Positions 7,040-15,900 of a stretch of DNA of 64,000 bases are shown one piece after another. Within the stretch, counting starts at the first letter, position 1; every line of letters starts with the position of its first letter. The notes beneath the pieces were generated by a model. The model was not told the DNA's origin. It saw only the letters and a program-made list of their open reading frames with translations, and searched no databases. The stretch lies in contig NZ_LMDN01000003.1 of the NCBI RefSeq assembly GCF_001425085.1, forward strand, positions 54,309 to 118,308. Reading direction: 5' to 3'. Source of the DNA: Leifsonia sp. Root4. Its GTDB lineage: Bacteria; Actinomycetota; Actinomycetes; Actinomycetales; Microbacteriaceae. A program made the position numbers and the translations under genes.

Positions 7040-8512
7040 CTACTCGAGCGCCGAGGTGAGCCGAGCGACGCCGTCGAGGAAGGTCGCCGAGGCCGGCTGA
7101 CGTTCCCATTCCTCGAGGGTGAGCTCGCGACCGGCCGAGCGGTACCCGTCTTCGACCTCCCGCATCGCGGTGACGAACGTCTTCCCGTACACCAGCAGCG
7201 AGATCTCGAAGTTGAGGTTGAAGGAGCGGATGTCCATATTGCTCGAGCCGATGACGGCGACCTCGTCATCGATCGACAGGTGCTTGGAGTGCAGGATGTA
7301 GGGCGCCGGGTACATCCAGATGCGCACACCCGCCCGTAGCAGCTGGCCGTAATAGGAGCGCTGCGCGTGCCAGACCATGCCCTGGTCGCCGATCTCGGAG
7401 ACGAACAGCTGCACGTCGAGGCCCCGGAAGCGCGCCGAGGTGATCGCGTAGAGCATCGCCTCGTCTGGAACGAAGTACGGGCTGGTGATGATCACCTTCT
7501 CCTGTGCGGCGTTCACCAGGCCGAGGAAGAGCCGGAGGTTGTTCTCGAGCTCGTACGCCGGGCCGCTCGGCACGACCTGGCAGACCAGGGCATCCGGAGA
7601 CAGATCCTGCGGAACCTGGGCGATGGGCAGGTGCTCTGCGGTGAGCAGGTTCTCGTCCGTCTCGGAGTACCAGTCGGAGAGGAAGACCGCGTTGATCGCA
7701 GCGACCGCCGAACCGGTCACCCGCGTCACCAGCTCCTGCCACATCAGGCCGCGCTTGAGGTTCTTCGGTGAGTCGTAGCTGCGGTGGATCAGGTTCTGCG
7801 ACCCGGTGTAGCCGACCAGCCCGTCGATCACGACGAGCTTCCTGTGATTGCGGAGGTCTGGCCGCTGGTACTTCTTCTTCAGCGGCTGCACCGGCAGCAG
7901 GTAGTTCCACGCCACGCCGATCCGATCAAGCTCCGCGATCGTCTCCTTGTGGATCGGGACCTTCGCCGAGGAGATGTGGTCCATGAGCAGCCGCACCGTG
8001 ACCCCGCGCTGCACCGCCCGTTCCATGGCGGCGAAGAATCCGCGGGTGGTCTCGTCGAAGGCGACGATGAAGTACTCGACGTGCACGAAGTGACGCGCCG
8101 TGTCGATGTCCGCGGCGATCCGGTCGATCGACAGCTGGTAGTCACCGATGAGTTCGGCGCGGTTGCCGCCGGTGGCGGGCAGCGCGCCGAGCACCCTGTT
8201 CTGCTCGGTGAGTGTGCGGAACCAGGTCGGCCATGCCGCGCTGTCCGTTCCGAGGTCGACATTCTGAGCGCGCTGCTCGATCATGGCGTTGATCTCGCGC
8301 TGCCGTTCCATCCGCTTCTTCGGCAACTTCACATTGCCGATGACCAGATACAGCAGGATGCCCACGAAGGGGATGAGGAAGATCGCGAGCAACCACGCCA
8401 TCGCGGCCGTTGGCTTCCGTTCCCGCGGGATGATGATCAGGGCCACGATCCGGATCGTCAGATCCGCCAGGATCAGAATGACCCCGAGCAGATTCGCCAG
8501 TTCGGCGCTCAC
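7040..8512 (-). CDS. cls: Cardiolipin synthase, phospholipase D superfamily
   Basis: A 490-residue membrane enzyme of standard Cls length. Two N-terminal helices (about residues 8-28 and 37-60) form the PLDc_N region. Two HKD catalytic motifs follow: RNHRKLVVIDG (His223, Lys225, Asp230) and LHSKHLSIDD (His408, Lys410, Asp415). The enzyme joins two phosphatidylglycerols, or PG plus another phospholipid, to make cardiolipin at the inner membrane. Actinobacteria more often use the CDP-alcohol type of Cls, so the exact acceptor is less certain. The GAP-family gene follows 17 bp downstream in the same operon. The 264-bp upstream region holds two palindromes. Confidence 0.9.
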   Translation of the reverse strand: MSAELANLLGVILILADLTIRIVALIIIPRERKPTAAMAWLLAIFLIPFVGILLYLVIGNVKLPKKRMERQREINAMIEQRAQNVDLGTDSAAWPTWFRTLTEQNRVLGALPATGGNRAELIGDYQLSIDRIAADIDTARHFVHVEYFIVAFDETTRGFFAAMERAVQRGVTVRLLMDHISSAKVPIHKETIAELDRIGVAWNYLLPVQPLKKKYQRPDLRNHRKLVVIDGLVGYTGSQNLIHRSYDSPKNLKRGLMWQELVTRVTGSAVAAINAVFLSDWYSETDENLLTAEHLPIAQVPQDLSPDALVCQVVPSGPAYELENNLRLFLGLVNAAQEKVIITSPYFVPDEAMLYAITSARFRGLDVQLFVSEIGDQGMVWHAQRSYYGQLLRAGVRIWMYPAPYILHSKHLSIDDEVAVIGSSNMDIRSFNLNFEISLLVYGKTFVTAMREVEDGYRSAGRELTLEEWERQPASATFLDGVARLTSALE

Positions 8513-8646
8513 AGCAGGTCACCGGTGCAATGCCACATGTATTCTCCAGACGACGAGGAACGATCAGGCTCTCGATCTCAAGCGCACGGAGGCGGCCACG
8601 CCGGACCCCGTCCTCTGAAGATAGGGGCATTGCGGGCCGAGCGCAC

Positions 8647-8718
8647 CACGTTATGTACGTGATTCTTCCGGCGCGTCGCCACTTTCTGCGCTCGCCTCCT
8701 CATCAACCAAAGGGTTGA
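8647..8718. promoter_or_regulatory. Two palindromes in the cls / MMPL divergent region
   Basis: CACGT-tatgt-ACGTG (8647-8661) and TCAACC-AAAG-GGTTGA (8703-8718) are perfect inverted repeats in the 264-bp gap between cls and the MMPL gene. A third TTCAACC half-site lies at about 8726. Position and symmetry suggest operators for either direction. The binding protein is unknown, and the NarL-type regulator encoded at 12158 is one candidate. No gene is seen in the gap. Confidence 0.4.
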
Positions 8719-8776
8719 GACGAAGTTCAACCACCCGCGCGATTCTCCGGCACCGCCTCGATGCTGAAGTGGAATC

Positions 8777-10918
8777 ATGTCTGATTCTCGGCCTCGTCCT
8801 TCCCTACCAGAGCGCCTGACCTCGCGTCGCGGCGCCTGGGTGTCGCTCGTCCTCGTCCTGCTCGCCATCGTGGCCGCCTTCGGGCTGCTCCGCGGAGTGG
8901 AGGCACCGGGAGGCAACGCCATCGCACCGTCCACCTCCGAATCGGCGGAGGTCACGGCGCTGACGGATCAGTTCGCCGGCAGCGACGAGGGCTCGGTGCT
9001 GATCATCGCCACCCGCGACGACGGGGCCGAGCTGACGGATGCCGAGCTGGCATCCGTCTCGGCACTCGTGCCAGAGATCGACGCCACGACGGGCCACACC
9101 GCCTCGCAGCCTTTCTCCAGCGAAGACGAGCAGGCTGCCGTCATCCAGACCGGGATCGCGCTCGGTGACGACAACACGGCCACGGCCGACGAGGTGAAGG
9201 CGCTCCGTGCCACGCTGGCGGAGAACCCGATCGATGGCATGACCGTGCTCGTCACCGGCGGCTCCGCGTTCGGCGCCGACATCGCCGGTGCCTTCGAGGG
9301 CGCCGACTTCACCCTGCTCATGGTGACGATCGGCATCGTCGCACTGCTGCTGATCCTGACCTACCGCTCGCCGATCCTCTGGATCATCCCGTTGACCGTG
9401 GTCGCCATCGCCGACCGTATCGCCAGCCTCGCCACCAATGCGGTGGGCGGCGTGCTCGGCCTGCGGTTCGACGCCGGCATCATCAGCGTGCTCGTGTTCG
9501 GCGCCGGAACGAACTATGCCTTGCTCTTGATCTCGCGCTACCGCGAGGAGCTCCTGACCACCGACGATCACCGCCGCGCACTGGCGACGGCCTGGCGCGG
9601 CACGGCCCCGGCGATTCTCGCCTCGAACGTGACCGTCGTGCTTTCCCTGCTGACGCTGGTCTTCGCCGTCATCCCCGGCACCCGCGGCCTCGGTATCTCC
9701 TCGGCGATCGGCCTCATCATCGCCCTCCTCGCCGTGCTCTTCGCCCTGCCGCCGCTCCTCGCGGTCTGCGGTCGCGGCATCTTCTGGCCCTTCGTCCCGC
9801 GACCCGGCCAGCCCACGGGCGGCCGCCGCGTGTGGGGCACTGTCGCCGGCCGCGTCGTGCGTCGCCCCGTCGTCGCGCTCGTCGCCGGCGGCTCGCTGCT
9901 GGCGATCATGGCCCTCGGCCTGTTCGGCACCTCGATCGGCCTGACCCAGACCGAGAAGTTCCGCGTCGCATCCGAGTCGGCCACAGGGCTCGACACTCTC
10001 TCGGAGCACTTCCCGGCCGGCGAGTCGCAGCCCATGATCGTGATCGCGGGCAGCGACTCGGTCGACGAGGTGGCCACGGCAGCCGCCGACATCCCCGGGG
10101 TCGTGCGGGTCACGCCGCTCGGCGAGTCGGAGGACGGCGAGCTCGGCAAGCTGATGGTCACCGGTGAGCCCGGCCCGGGAACGCCCGAGAGCCTGGCCCT
10201 CGTCGAGGAGCTCCGCACGGTCGTGCACGGGGTCGACGGTGCGGATGCCCTGGTCGGCGGCGCCGTCGCGGAAGACGTCGATGCCCGCGCCGGAAATGTG
10301 CAGGACCTGCTGCTGATCGTTCCGCTCGTGCTTTCGGTGAGCTTCATCGTGCTGCTCGTGCTGCTGCGCTCCCTCGTCGCCCCCGCCCTGCTGCTCGTGG
10401 TGAACGTCGTCAGCGCCGTCGCGGCGATCGGCGCCGGGTCGTGGCTCAGCCGCGTGCTGTTCGGCCAGGACGCGCTCGACCTGCAGGTGCCGCTGCTCTC
10501 GTTCCTGTTCCTCGTCGCGCTCGGCATCGACTACACGATCTTCCTGGTGCACAGGGCCAGGAGCGAGGCGGCCGCCCACGGAACGAAACAGGGCATGGTG
10601 CGTGCCGTCGCCAACACCGGCGGCGTGATCACGAGCGCCGGGATCGTGCTGGCCGCGGTCTTCGCCGCCCTCGGCATGCTGCCGCTGGTGACCCTCGGCC
10701 AGCTCGGACTGATCGTCGGACTCGGCGTCATCGTCGACACTCTCGTCGTGCGCACGGTGATCGTGCCCGCACTCTTCAGCCTGCTGGGCGACCGCATCTG
10801 GTGGCCGTCGAAGGCGCCGAAGGCCGGGCCGCCCAGCGGTGCACCGCACGAAGACGGGCCCCAGGGGAGAGAATCGGAGCATGACGCGCCCCACTCCGAT
10901 CCCGTCCTCGTCGGTTAG
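8777..10918 (+). CDS. MMPL family RND-superfamily transporter
   Basis: A 713-residue protein with two repeats. Each has one helix, an extracytoplasmic loop and five helices (helices near residues 18-38, 180-330 and 360-380, and a last block from about 515 to 670). Typical elements include TLLMVTIGIVALLLILTYRSP, then VLVFGAGTNYALLLISRYREEL with the family GxxxDY-like segment. The equivalent in the second half is LVALGIDYTIFLVHRARSEA. These proton-driven pumps export lipids or hydrophobic compounds. The downstream histidine kinase starts inside this gene (38-bp overlap) and a response regulator follows, so exporter and two-component system form one operon. The substrate is unknown. Confidence 0.92.
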   Translation: MSDSRPRPSLPERLTSRRGAWVSLVLVLLAIVAAFGLLRGVEAPGGNAIAPSTSESAEVTALTDQFAGSDEGSVLIIATRDDGAELTDAELASVSALVPEIDATTGHTASQPFSSEDEQAAVIQTGIALGDDNTATADEVKALRATLAENPIDGMTVLVTGGSAFGADIAGAFEGADFTLLMVTIGIVALLLILTYRSPILWIIPLTVVAIADRIASLATNAVGGVLGLRFDAGIISVLVFGAGTNYALLLISRYREELLTTDDHRRALATAWRGTAPAILASNVTVVLSLLTLVFAVIPGTRGLGISSAIGLIIALLAVLFALPPLLAVCGRGIFWPFVPRPGQPTGGRRVWGTVAGRVVRRPVVALVAGGSLLAIMALGLFGTSIGLTQTEKFRVASESATGLDTLSEHFPAGESQPMIVIAGSDSVDEVATAAADIPGVVRVTPLGESEDGELGKLMVTGEPGPGTPESLALVEELRTVVHGVDGADALVGGAVAEDVDARAGNVQDLLLIVPLVLSVSFIVLLVLLRSLVAPALLLVVNVVSAVAAIGAGSWLSRVLFGQDALDLQVPLLSFLFLVALGIDYTIFLVHRARSEAAAHGTKQGMVRAVANTGGVITSAGIVLAAVFAALGMLPLVTLGQLGLIVGLGVIVDTLVVRTVIVPALFSLLGDRIWWPSKAPKAGPPSGAPHEDGPQGRESEHDAPHSDPVLVG

Positions 10919-12155
10919 CGTGGGGGAGAAGGGTGCGCGGCGCACGCCGCGCACCCTCAGCGCGACCATCCGCTCCATGCAGATCGGGCTGCACATCATC
11001 ACCGCGGCGCTCGTCGTCGTCGCCGCGGCCCGCGCCATCATCGACGAGGTGCCGCCGGCGCTGGTGCTGAGCTGCGCCGTCGTCTTCTCCGCCTGGTACC
11101 TCGGCGGGGTCATCCTGAGCGGCCGCGTGCAGAACCGTCAGCTCTCCGGCTGGTGGCTGGCCGGGCTCGCCGTGATCTGGGTCGGGGCGGTCGCGGCATC
11201 CGCCGAGTTCGTCTGGCTCGCGTTCTCGCTCTGGCTGCTCGCCGGCTACATTCTGCGGCTGCGCTGGGCGGTACTGTTCTCGGTCGCGGTGTTCGCGGTG
11301 GTCATCGCCGCGCCGATCCTGCAGCACGGCAGCACGAGCTACGCCAACGTGATCGGCCCGCTGATCGGCGGCGCCTTCGCGCTCAGCATCGCGCGCGGCT
11401 ACGTGCAGCTGGTCCGCGACCTGCAGGAACGCCAGCGCCTCGTCGCCTCACTCGTGCAGGCGCAGGCTGAGATGGCCGAGCTGCAAGACGAGCTCGCCAA
11501 CACGCAACGGCTCTCGGGCGCGGAGGAGGAGCGCACCCGGATCTCGCGCGACATCCACGACACCATCGCCCAGGGCTTCTCGTCGATCTCGCTGCTCGCG
11601 ACGGCGGCCATCGAGCACGGGCAGGCCGAGCGGATGCCGCGCACCCTGCGGCAGATTGATGCCCTGGCCAGGGAGAGCCTCGTCGACGTGCGCCGGATCG
11701 TCGCCGCCTTGGCGCCGTCCGAGCTGGAGGAAGGCGCACTCGCCGGTGCAATCAGACGCATGCTCGAACGCCTGACCGAGGAGAGCGGGATCGACACGGA
11801 GTTCCGCGTCGACGAGAGCGTGCCTGCACTCGCGACGACCGTCGAGGTCGCCCTGCTGCGCACGGCGCAATCGGCGCTGGCGAATGTGCGGCAGCACGCC
11901 GGGGCCAGCAGGGTCGTGGTGAACCTGGCGGATGCCGGCGACTCGGTGCGCCTGGACATCGTCGACAATGGCAGCGGCTTCGATGCCGGCGCGTGGGATT
12001 CGGGGCCCGGCACTGCTGGCGGCTACGGGCTGCATTCGATGCGCGCTCGGCTCCGTGAGCTCGGCGGCGGGCTCGACGTGGAGAGCGCACCGGGCGAGGG
12101 CGTGGCGCTGTCCGCGCATGTTCCGCTGGCGCGGCAGCCGAGAGAGGGCAACTAG
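10881..12155 (+). CDS. Two-component sensor histidine kinase, NarL/DegS type (HisKA_3)
   Basis: A 424-residue kinase. The N-terminal membrane part has about five to six helices (residues 34-165) with no large extracellular domain. A coiled-coil linker (about 175-215) leads to HisKA_3 with [16 protein letters not shown] (phospho-acceptor His226). A C-terminal HATPase_c domain has DNGSGFD and [11 protein letters not shown]. The lack of a sensing loop suggests membrane-stress or intramembrane sensing. ATG 10881 is preceded by GGAG and lies within the 3' end of the MMPL gene. Its partner regulator starts 2 bp after its stop. Alternative upstream starts would extend deeper into MMPL. Confidence 0.92.
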   Translation: MTRPTPIPSSSVSVGEKGARRTPRTLSATIRSMQIGLHIITAALVVVAAARAIIDEVPPALVLSCAVVFSAWYLGGVILSGRVQNRQLSGWWLAGLAVIWVGAVAASAEFVWLAFSLWLLAGYILRLRWAVLFSVAVFAVVIAAPILQHGSTSYANVIGPLIGGAFALSIARGYVQLVRDLQERQRLVASLVQAQAEMAELQDELANTQRLSGAEEERTRISRDIHDTIAQGFSSISLLATAAIEHGQAERMPRTLRQIDALARESLVDVRRIVAALAPSELEEGALAGAIRRMLERLTEESGIDTEFRVDESVPALATTVEVALLRTAQSALANVRQHAGASRVVVNLADAGDSVRLDIVDNGSGFDAGAWDSGPGTAGGYGLHSMRARLRELGGGLDVESAPGEGVALSAHVPLARQPREGN

Positions 12156-12157
12156 AC

Positions 12158-12778
12158 ATGCAGATCACCGTGCTCCTGGTGGACGACCACCCCGTCGTGC
12201 GCACCGGCCTCCGGGCCCTGTTCGAGCGCAACGACGACGTTCTGGTGGTGGGGGAGGCGGCCTCCGGTGAGGAGGCGATCGCGCTGGCCGAGCACCTGCA
12301 TCCGGATGTCGTGCTCTGCGATCTGCGGCTCGGCGGCGGCATCGACGGTGTCGAGACCACGGCGGCGCTCCGAGCGCAGCGGCCGGCCCCGGCCGTGATC
12401 ATCCTCACCACCTTCGACCGCGACGTCGAGATCCTGCGCGCCATCGAGGCCGGTGCGGCCGGCTACCTCCTGAAGGACGTCTCGCCGGCGACCATCGTCT
12501 CCTCGTTGAAGGAAGCCGCGCGCGGCGGCATGGTGCTGGCCCCCGAGATGGCGCAGCGCGTTGTCGACGGCATGCGGCAACCCCGGCCGAGGCTCACCGA
12601 TCGCGAACTGGAGGTGCTGCGGCTGCTCGACACCGGGGCGTCGAACCGCGAGATCGCCCGCGAACTCGTCGTCACCGAGGCCACGGTCAAGACGCACCTG
12701 GTGCATATCTTCAGCAAGCTCAACGTCGAGAGCCGCGCCAAGGCCGTGACGCTGGCCCGCGAGACGGGACTCATCTAG
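12158..12778 (+). CDS. NarL/FixJ family response regulator
   Basis: A 206-residue regulator. The receiver domain (residues 1-120) has Asp9/Asp10, phospho-acceptor Asp55 in VVLCDLRL and Lys in GYLLKDV. The LuxR-type DNA-binding helix-turn-helix (residues about 145-205) has [22 protein letters not shown] and [14 protein letters not shown]. It is the last gene of the MMPL-kinase-regulator operon and probably activates that operon in response to the kinase. The palindromes at 8647-8718 are candidate binding sites. Confidence 0.94.
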   Translation: MQITVLLVDDHPVVRTGLRALFERNDDVLVVGEAASGEEAIALAEHLHPDVVLCDLRLGGGIDGVETTAALRAQRPAPAVIILTTFDRDVEILRAIEAGAAGYLLKDVSPATIVSSLKEAARGGMVLAPEMAQRVVDGMRQPRPRLTDRELEVLRLLDTGASNREIARELVVTEATVKTHLVHIFSKLNVESRAKAVTLARETGLI

Positions 12779-12831
12779 GTGCGGATGCTGACCGGATTTC
12801 CGGCGAACACCCCTATCGTTCACGGCCATCG

Positions 12832-12851
12832 CGATATATCGTTGAGTATCG
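12832..12851. promoter_or_regulatory. Putative PadR autoregulatory operator
   Basis: CGATA-N10-TATCG (12832-12851) with the nested palindrome CGATATATCG lies 16 bp before the PadR start. It sits in an AT-rich patch unusual for this genome. PadR regulators often repress their own promoter at such TATCG repeats. Confidence 0.5.
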
Positions 12852-12867
12852 TTCGAAGGAGGACATC

Positions 12868-13410
12868 ATGGGTGGTTCATTTCCGGCCGGCGGGTTCGGC
12901 GCCGGCAACCACGCCGAGGGCGTGTGGCAGATGATGGAGCAGTTGCGCTCCGGTTTTGAGAAGCGGGCCGGCACTCGCGTGAGCCGCGGAGATGTGCGGG
13001 CAGCGGTGCTCGCGCTGCTCGCCGAGCAGCCGATGCACGGCTACCAGATCATCCGCGAGATCGAGGAGCGCAGCGGCGGGAGCTGGAAGCCCAGCGCCGG
13101 CTCGGTCTACCCGACACTGCAGTTGCTCGCCGATGAGGGGCTCATCAGCGCGGAGGAGTCGAACGGTCGCAAGACCTACGCCCTCACCGAGGATGGCACG
13201 GCCGAGGCTGCCAAGGCAGGCGCGGCGCCCTGGGCGACAGCGGGCGCGAGCGAGAACAGCGCATTCACGGCGCTTCCCAAGGCGGGCATCGAGCTCGCCC
13301 AGGTGGCGGCGCAGGTGGGCCGAACGGGGTCGCCGGAGCAGGTACAGCAGGCCGTGGCCGTGCTCGATGAGGCGCGTCGGCGGCTCTACTCGATCCTCGC
13401 TCAGGACTGA
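12868..13410 (+). CDS. PadR family transcriptional regulator
   Basis: A 180-residue protein. A Gly-rich N-terminal tail (residues 1-40) precedes a PadR winged helix: LALLAEQPMHGYQIIREIEERS, then KPSAGSVYPTLQLLADEGLI and GRKTYALTEDG. These are textbook positions of helix 3 and the wing. The C-terminal part (about 120-180) is helical and suits dimerisation. A strong Shine-Dalgarno (AAGGAGG) lies 7 nt before the ATG. An inverted repeat upstream suggests autoregulation. The AarF-like gene begins 5 bp after its stop, so the pair is likely co-transcribed. PadR proteins often control exporters, and the MMPL operon immediately upstream is a possible target. Confidence 0.92.
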   Translation: MGGSFPAGGFGAGNHAEGVWQMMEQLRSGFEKRAGTRVSRGDVRAAVLALLAEQPMHGYQIIREIEERSGGSWKPSAGSVYPTLQLLADEGLISAEESNGRKTYALTEDGTAEAAKAGAAPWATAGASENSAFTALPKAGIELAQVAAQVGRTGSPEQVQQAVAVLDEARRRLYSILAQD

Positions 13411-13415
13411 CGAGG

Positions 13416-15137
13416 GTGGCGTCGCGTCAGGACCGTCGTGGAGGCCACGGGCGAGCATCGGTGCCGGGCGCGGGCAACACCCGCGCCCGCTACCGCCGCA
13501 TCCTGCGTTTCGCCGCCTGGCATCTCACGGTGACGTGGTGGTTTGAGCTGTTCCTGCCGCGCATCGGGCTCGCGAGCCTCGCGAGCCGTTCGCGATCGAA
13601 GCGAATGCGGCAATTCGCGGAGCGCTTCCACCGGCTCGCGGTGGAACTCGGCGGGCTGATGATCAAGGTCGGCCAGTTCATGTCGTCGCGACTCGACGTG
13701 CTGCCGCCCGAGATCACCTCAGAGCTCGAAGGGCTGCAAGACGAGGTGCCGCCCGTGCCATTCGCCGCCATCCGAGTGCTCGCCGAGGCGGAACTCGGCG
13801 TGCCACTCGAGCACGCCTTCGCGACGGTCGACGAGGACCCGGTGGCAGCGGCATCCCTCGGCCAGGCCCACCGTGCCACCCTGGCACCGCTCGCCGCCGC
13901 CGACACCGGCCTGCACGCGGTGGTGATCAAGGTGCAGCGGCCGGGCATCGACGAGATCGTCGATGTCGACCTGGCCGCGCTGCGCAAGGTGGGCGGTTGG
14001 CTGAGCCGGGTGCGCCTGGTGTCTGACCGGGTCGACATGCCGGCCCTCGTCGAGGAGTTCGCGCACACGAGTCTGGAGGAGATCGACTACCTGCACGAGG
14101 CAGCCAGCGCCGAACGCTTCGCTGAGGACTTCGCCGGCGACGAGCGGGTGGCGGTTCCCGCCGTCGTGTGGGAGCGCACGACGCGGCGCGTGCTCACCCT
14201 CGAAGATGTCACCGCCATCAAGATCACGGATGCCGATGCCCTCCGCGCGGCGGGCATCGACCCGGCCGAGGTCGCTCCGGTCTTCGCCGCGGTCATGTTC
14301 GACCAGTTGTTCACTCGGGGCTTCTTCCACGCCGACCCGCACCCCGGCAACATCTTCGTCACCCCGCTCGCCGAGCCCGACGGTCGGCCGTGGAAGCTGA
14401 CGTTCATCGACTTCGGCATGATGGGGGAGATCTCCACCAGCACCCGCAGCGGGCTGCGCAAGCTGCTCATCGCCGCGGCGTCCCGCGACGGCAAGGGCCT
14501 GGTGGACGCGATGCGCGACGTCGGCGTGCTGCTGCCGTCGGCCGAGACACAGGAGCTCGAGCGGGCGATGGTGCAGCTGTTCGCCCGCTTCGGCGGAATG
14601 GGCTTCGCGGAGCTGCGCGATGTGGATCCGCGCGAGTTCCGTGACTTCGCCGTGCAGTTCGGTGAGGTGGTGCGCTCGCTGCCGTTCCAACTGCCCGAGA
14701 ACTTCCTGCTCGTCATCCGGGCGATGTCGCTCACCTCGGGTGTGTGCAGCGCGCTCGACCCCGAGTTCAACGTCTGGGACTCCATCGAGCCCTACGCGGC
14801 GCAGTTGCTGCGCGACGAGGGCGGCAACGCGGTGAAGGACTTCGCGCGCGAGGCGGTCGACATCGCCGCGGTGGCGTTGAGGCTGCCGAAGCGCGTGGAT
14901 GCCGTCGTCACCCGGATCGAGGACGGCTCGGTGGCGGTGCGCAGCCCGGAACTTGAACGGCGGGTCACGCGCTTGGAACGGACCGCCAGACGGCTCGTGT
15001 CGGCCATGCTCTTCGGCGCGCTGCTCATCGCCGGCGCCGTCGTTCTGGCCGAGGACGCTGTGCTCGGCGCGGTGCTGATGATCGGCTCGATCGTGCCGCT
15101 GCTGCACGCGCTATTCGCCGGCGGCCGGGGCCGCTAA
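13416..15137 (+). CDS. AarF/ABC1/UbiB kinase-like protein
   Basis: A 573-residue atypical kinase-like protein beginning at GTG. Hallmarks in order: KVGQ (residues 84-87), the Ala-rich nucleotide loop AAASLGQAHRA, VVIKVQRPG with the invariant Lys, FFHADPHPGNIF and FIDFGMMG. Two C-terminal hydrophobic helices (about 530-568) anchor it to the membrane. UbiB/COQ8 relatives have ATPase activity supporting ubiquinone synthesis. Actinobacteria mostly use menaquinone, so the role here is unclear, perhaps lipid-quinone extraction or another isoprenoid. It follows padR by 5 bp. The Arg-rich first 25 residues make the exact start uncertain. Confidence 0.88.
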   Translation: MASRQDRRGGHGRASVPGAGNTRARYRRILRFAAWHLTVTWWFELFLPRIGLASLASRSRSKRMRQFAERFHRLAVELGGLMIKVGQFMSSRLDVLPPEITSELEGLQDEVPPVPFAAIRVLAEAELGVPLEHAFATVDEDPVAAASLGQAHRATLAPLAAADTGLHAVVIKVQRPGIDEIVDVDLAALRKVGGWLSRVRLVSDRVDMPALVEEFAHTSLEEIDYLHEAASAERFAEDFAGDERVAVPAVVWERTTRRVLTLEDVTAIKITDADALRAAGIDPAEVAPVFAAVMFDQLFTRGFFHADPHPGNIFVTPLAEPDGRPWKLTFIDFGMMGEISTSTRSGLRKLLIAAASRDGKGLVDAMRDVGVLLPSAETQELERAMVQLFARFGGMGFAELRDVDPREFRDFAVQFGEVVRSLPFQLPENFLLVIRAMSLTSGVCSALDPEFNVWDSIEPYAAQLLRDEGGNAVKDFAREAVDIAAVALRLPKRVDAVVTRIEDGSVAVRSPELERRVTRLERTARRLVSAMLFGALLIAGAVVLAEDAVLGAVLMIGSIVPLLHALFAGGRGR

Positions 15138-15169
15138 CCGGGGCCGCCGCTGACCGGGGCGGCCGCCCC

Positions 15170-15817
15170 TCAGCGCCGACGTTCGAGGGTCGAGTCGCCC
15201 ACGTTCGCATCGAGCCACTCGACCAGCGATTGTGAGGCGCGCAGCGCCCCGACGATGTGCTCCTTCGCGGCCGCGCTGTGCAGCCACGGCTCGGTGGCGG
15301 GCCACTGCCTCCACGCCGCGAGGTCTTTGTTGCGCAGCAGTTCGACCCGCGGGTGCTCCGTGGAGTAGCCGCGGGGTGCGGTCTTCAGGTGGTCGTGCGT
15401 TGCGATCCCGATGCCGGCATCCGCGAGCGCCGCGATCACGCGCAACAGCTCCGCGCCGCGTGCATCGTCGGCGACGGCGATCCGATAGCGCTCAAGCTGG
15501 TCGGGTGCCATGGTGTGGCAGCCAGCTCCGACGCCGATACCCTCCGCGGAGAACTGTACGCAGCCACGGCCGAGCAGCGCGCCGATCGCGGTCTTGTACG
15601 GTGACTTGTCTGCGCTGAAGCGGATGTCGCGATGCGGCCGGAAGATCTTGCCTTCACCGAATTCGTCGCTGAGTTCGCCGAGCAGTGCCTGCATCGGTGC
15701 GAGCACGGCCTCGGCATAGACAAGCTTGTTCTCGCTCCAGTAGGCCTTCGAGTTGTCGGCTTCGAGGCCGCGGTAGAACGCCACCGCCGCCTCCGGCCAC
15801 CCGGTGAATGTCGACAT
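15170..15817 (-). CDS. DUF2461 family protein
   Basis: A 215-residue protein matching the DUF2461 pattern: FYRGLEADNSKAYW near the N-terminus, then FRPHRDIRFSADKSPYKTAIGA. The central FSAEGIGVGAGCH is followed by an acidic helical part and the KTAPRGYSTEHPRVELLRNKDL segment. It is cytosolic with no known biochemical activity. ATG 15817 fits the conserved N-terminus (STFTGWPEAAVAFY) and has AGAAGGG upstream. It is convergent with the AarF gene; a GC palindrome (GGGGCGGCCGCCCC, 15156-15169) touches its stop codon and could end both transcripts. Confidence 0.82.
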   Translation of the reverse strand: MSTFTGWPEAAVAFYRGLEADNSKAYWSENKLVYAEAVLAPMQALLGELSDEFGEGKIFRPHRDIRFSADKSPYKTAIGALLGRGCVQFSAEGIGVGAGCHTMAPDQLERYRIAVADDARGAELLRVIAALADAGIGIATHDHLKTAPRGYSTEHPRVELLRNKDLAAWRQWPATEPWLHSAAAKEHIVGALRASQSLVEWLDANVGDSTLERRR

Positions 15818-15900
15818 GGCTGCTCGCTGACCCTTCTTGCCCCTGGCGTCACAGTACGCCTGTCTGTCCGTCGGCGGCATCCGCCACCTAGAATCCCCTC

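Noticed and set aside
8804..11113. 769-codon open frame on the minus strand
   Set aside because: It is antisense to the MMPL gene, its translation is Asp/Glu/Arg/Gly/His-rich without any fold, and it arises from GC-biased third positions of the true gene.
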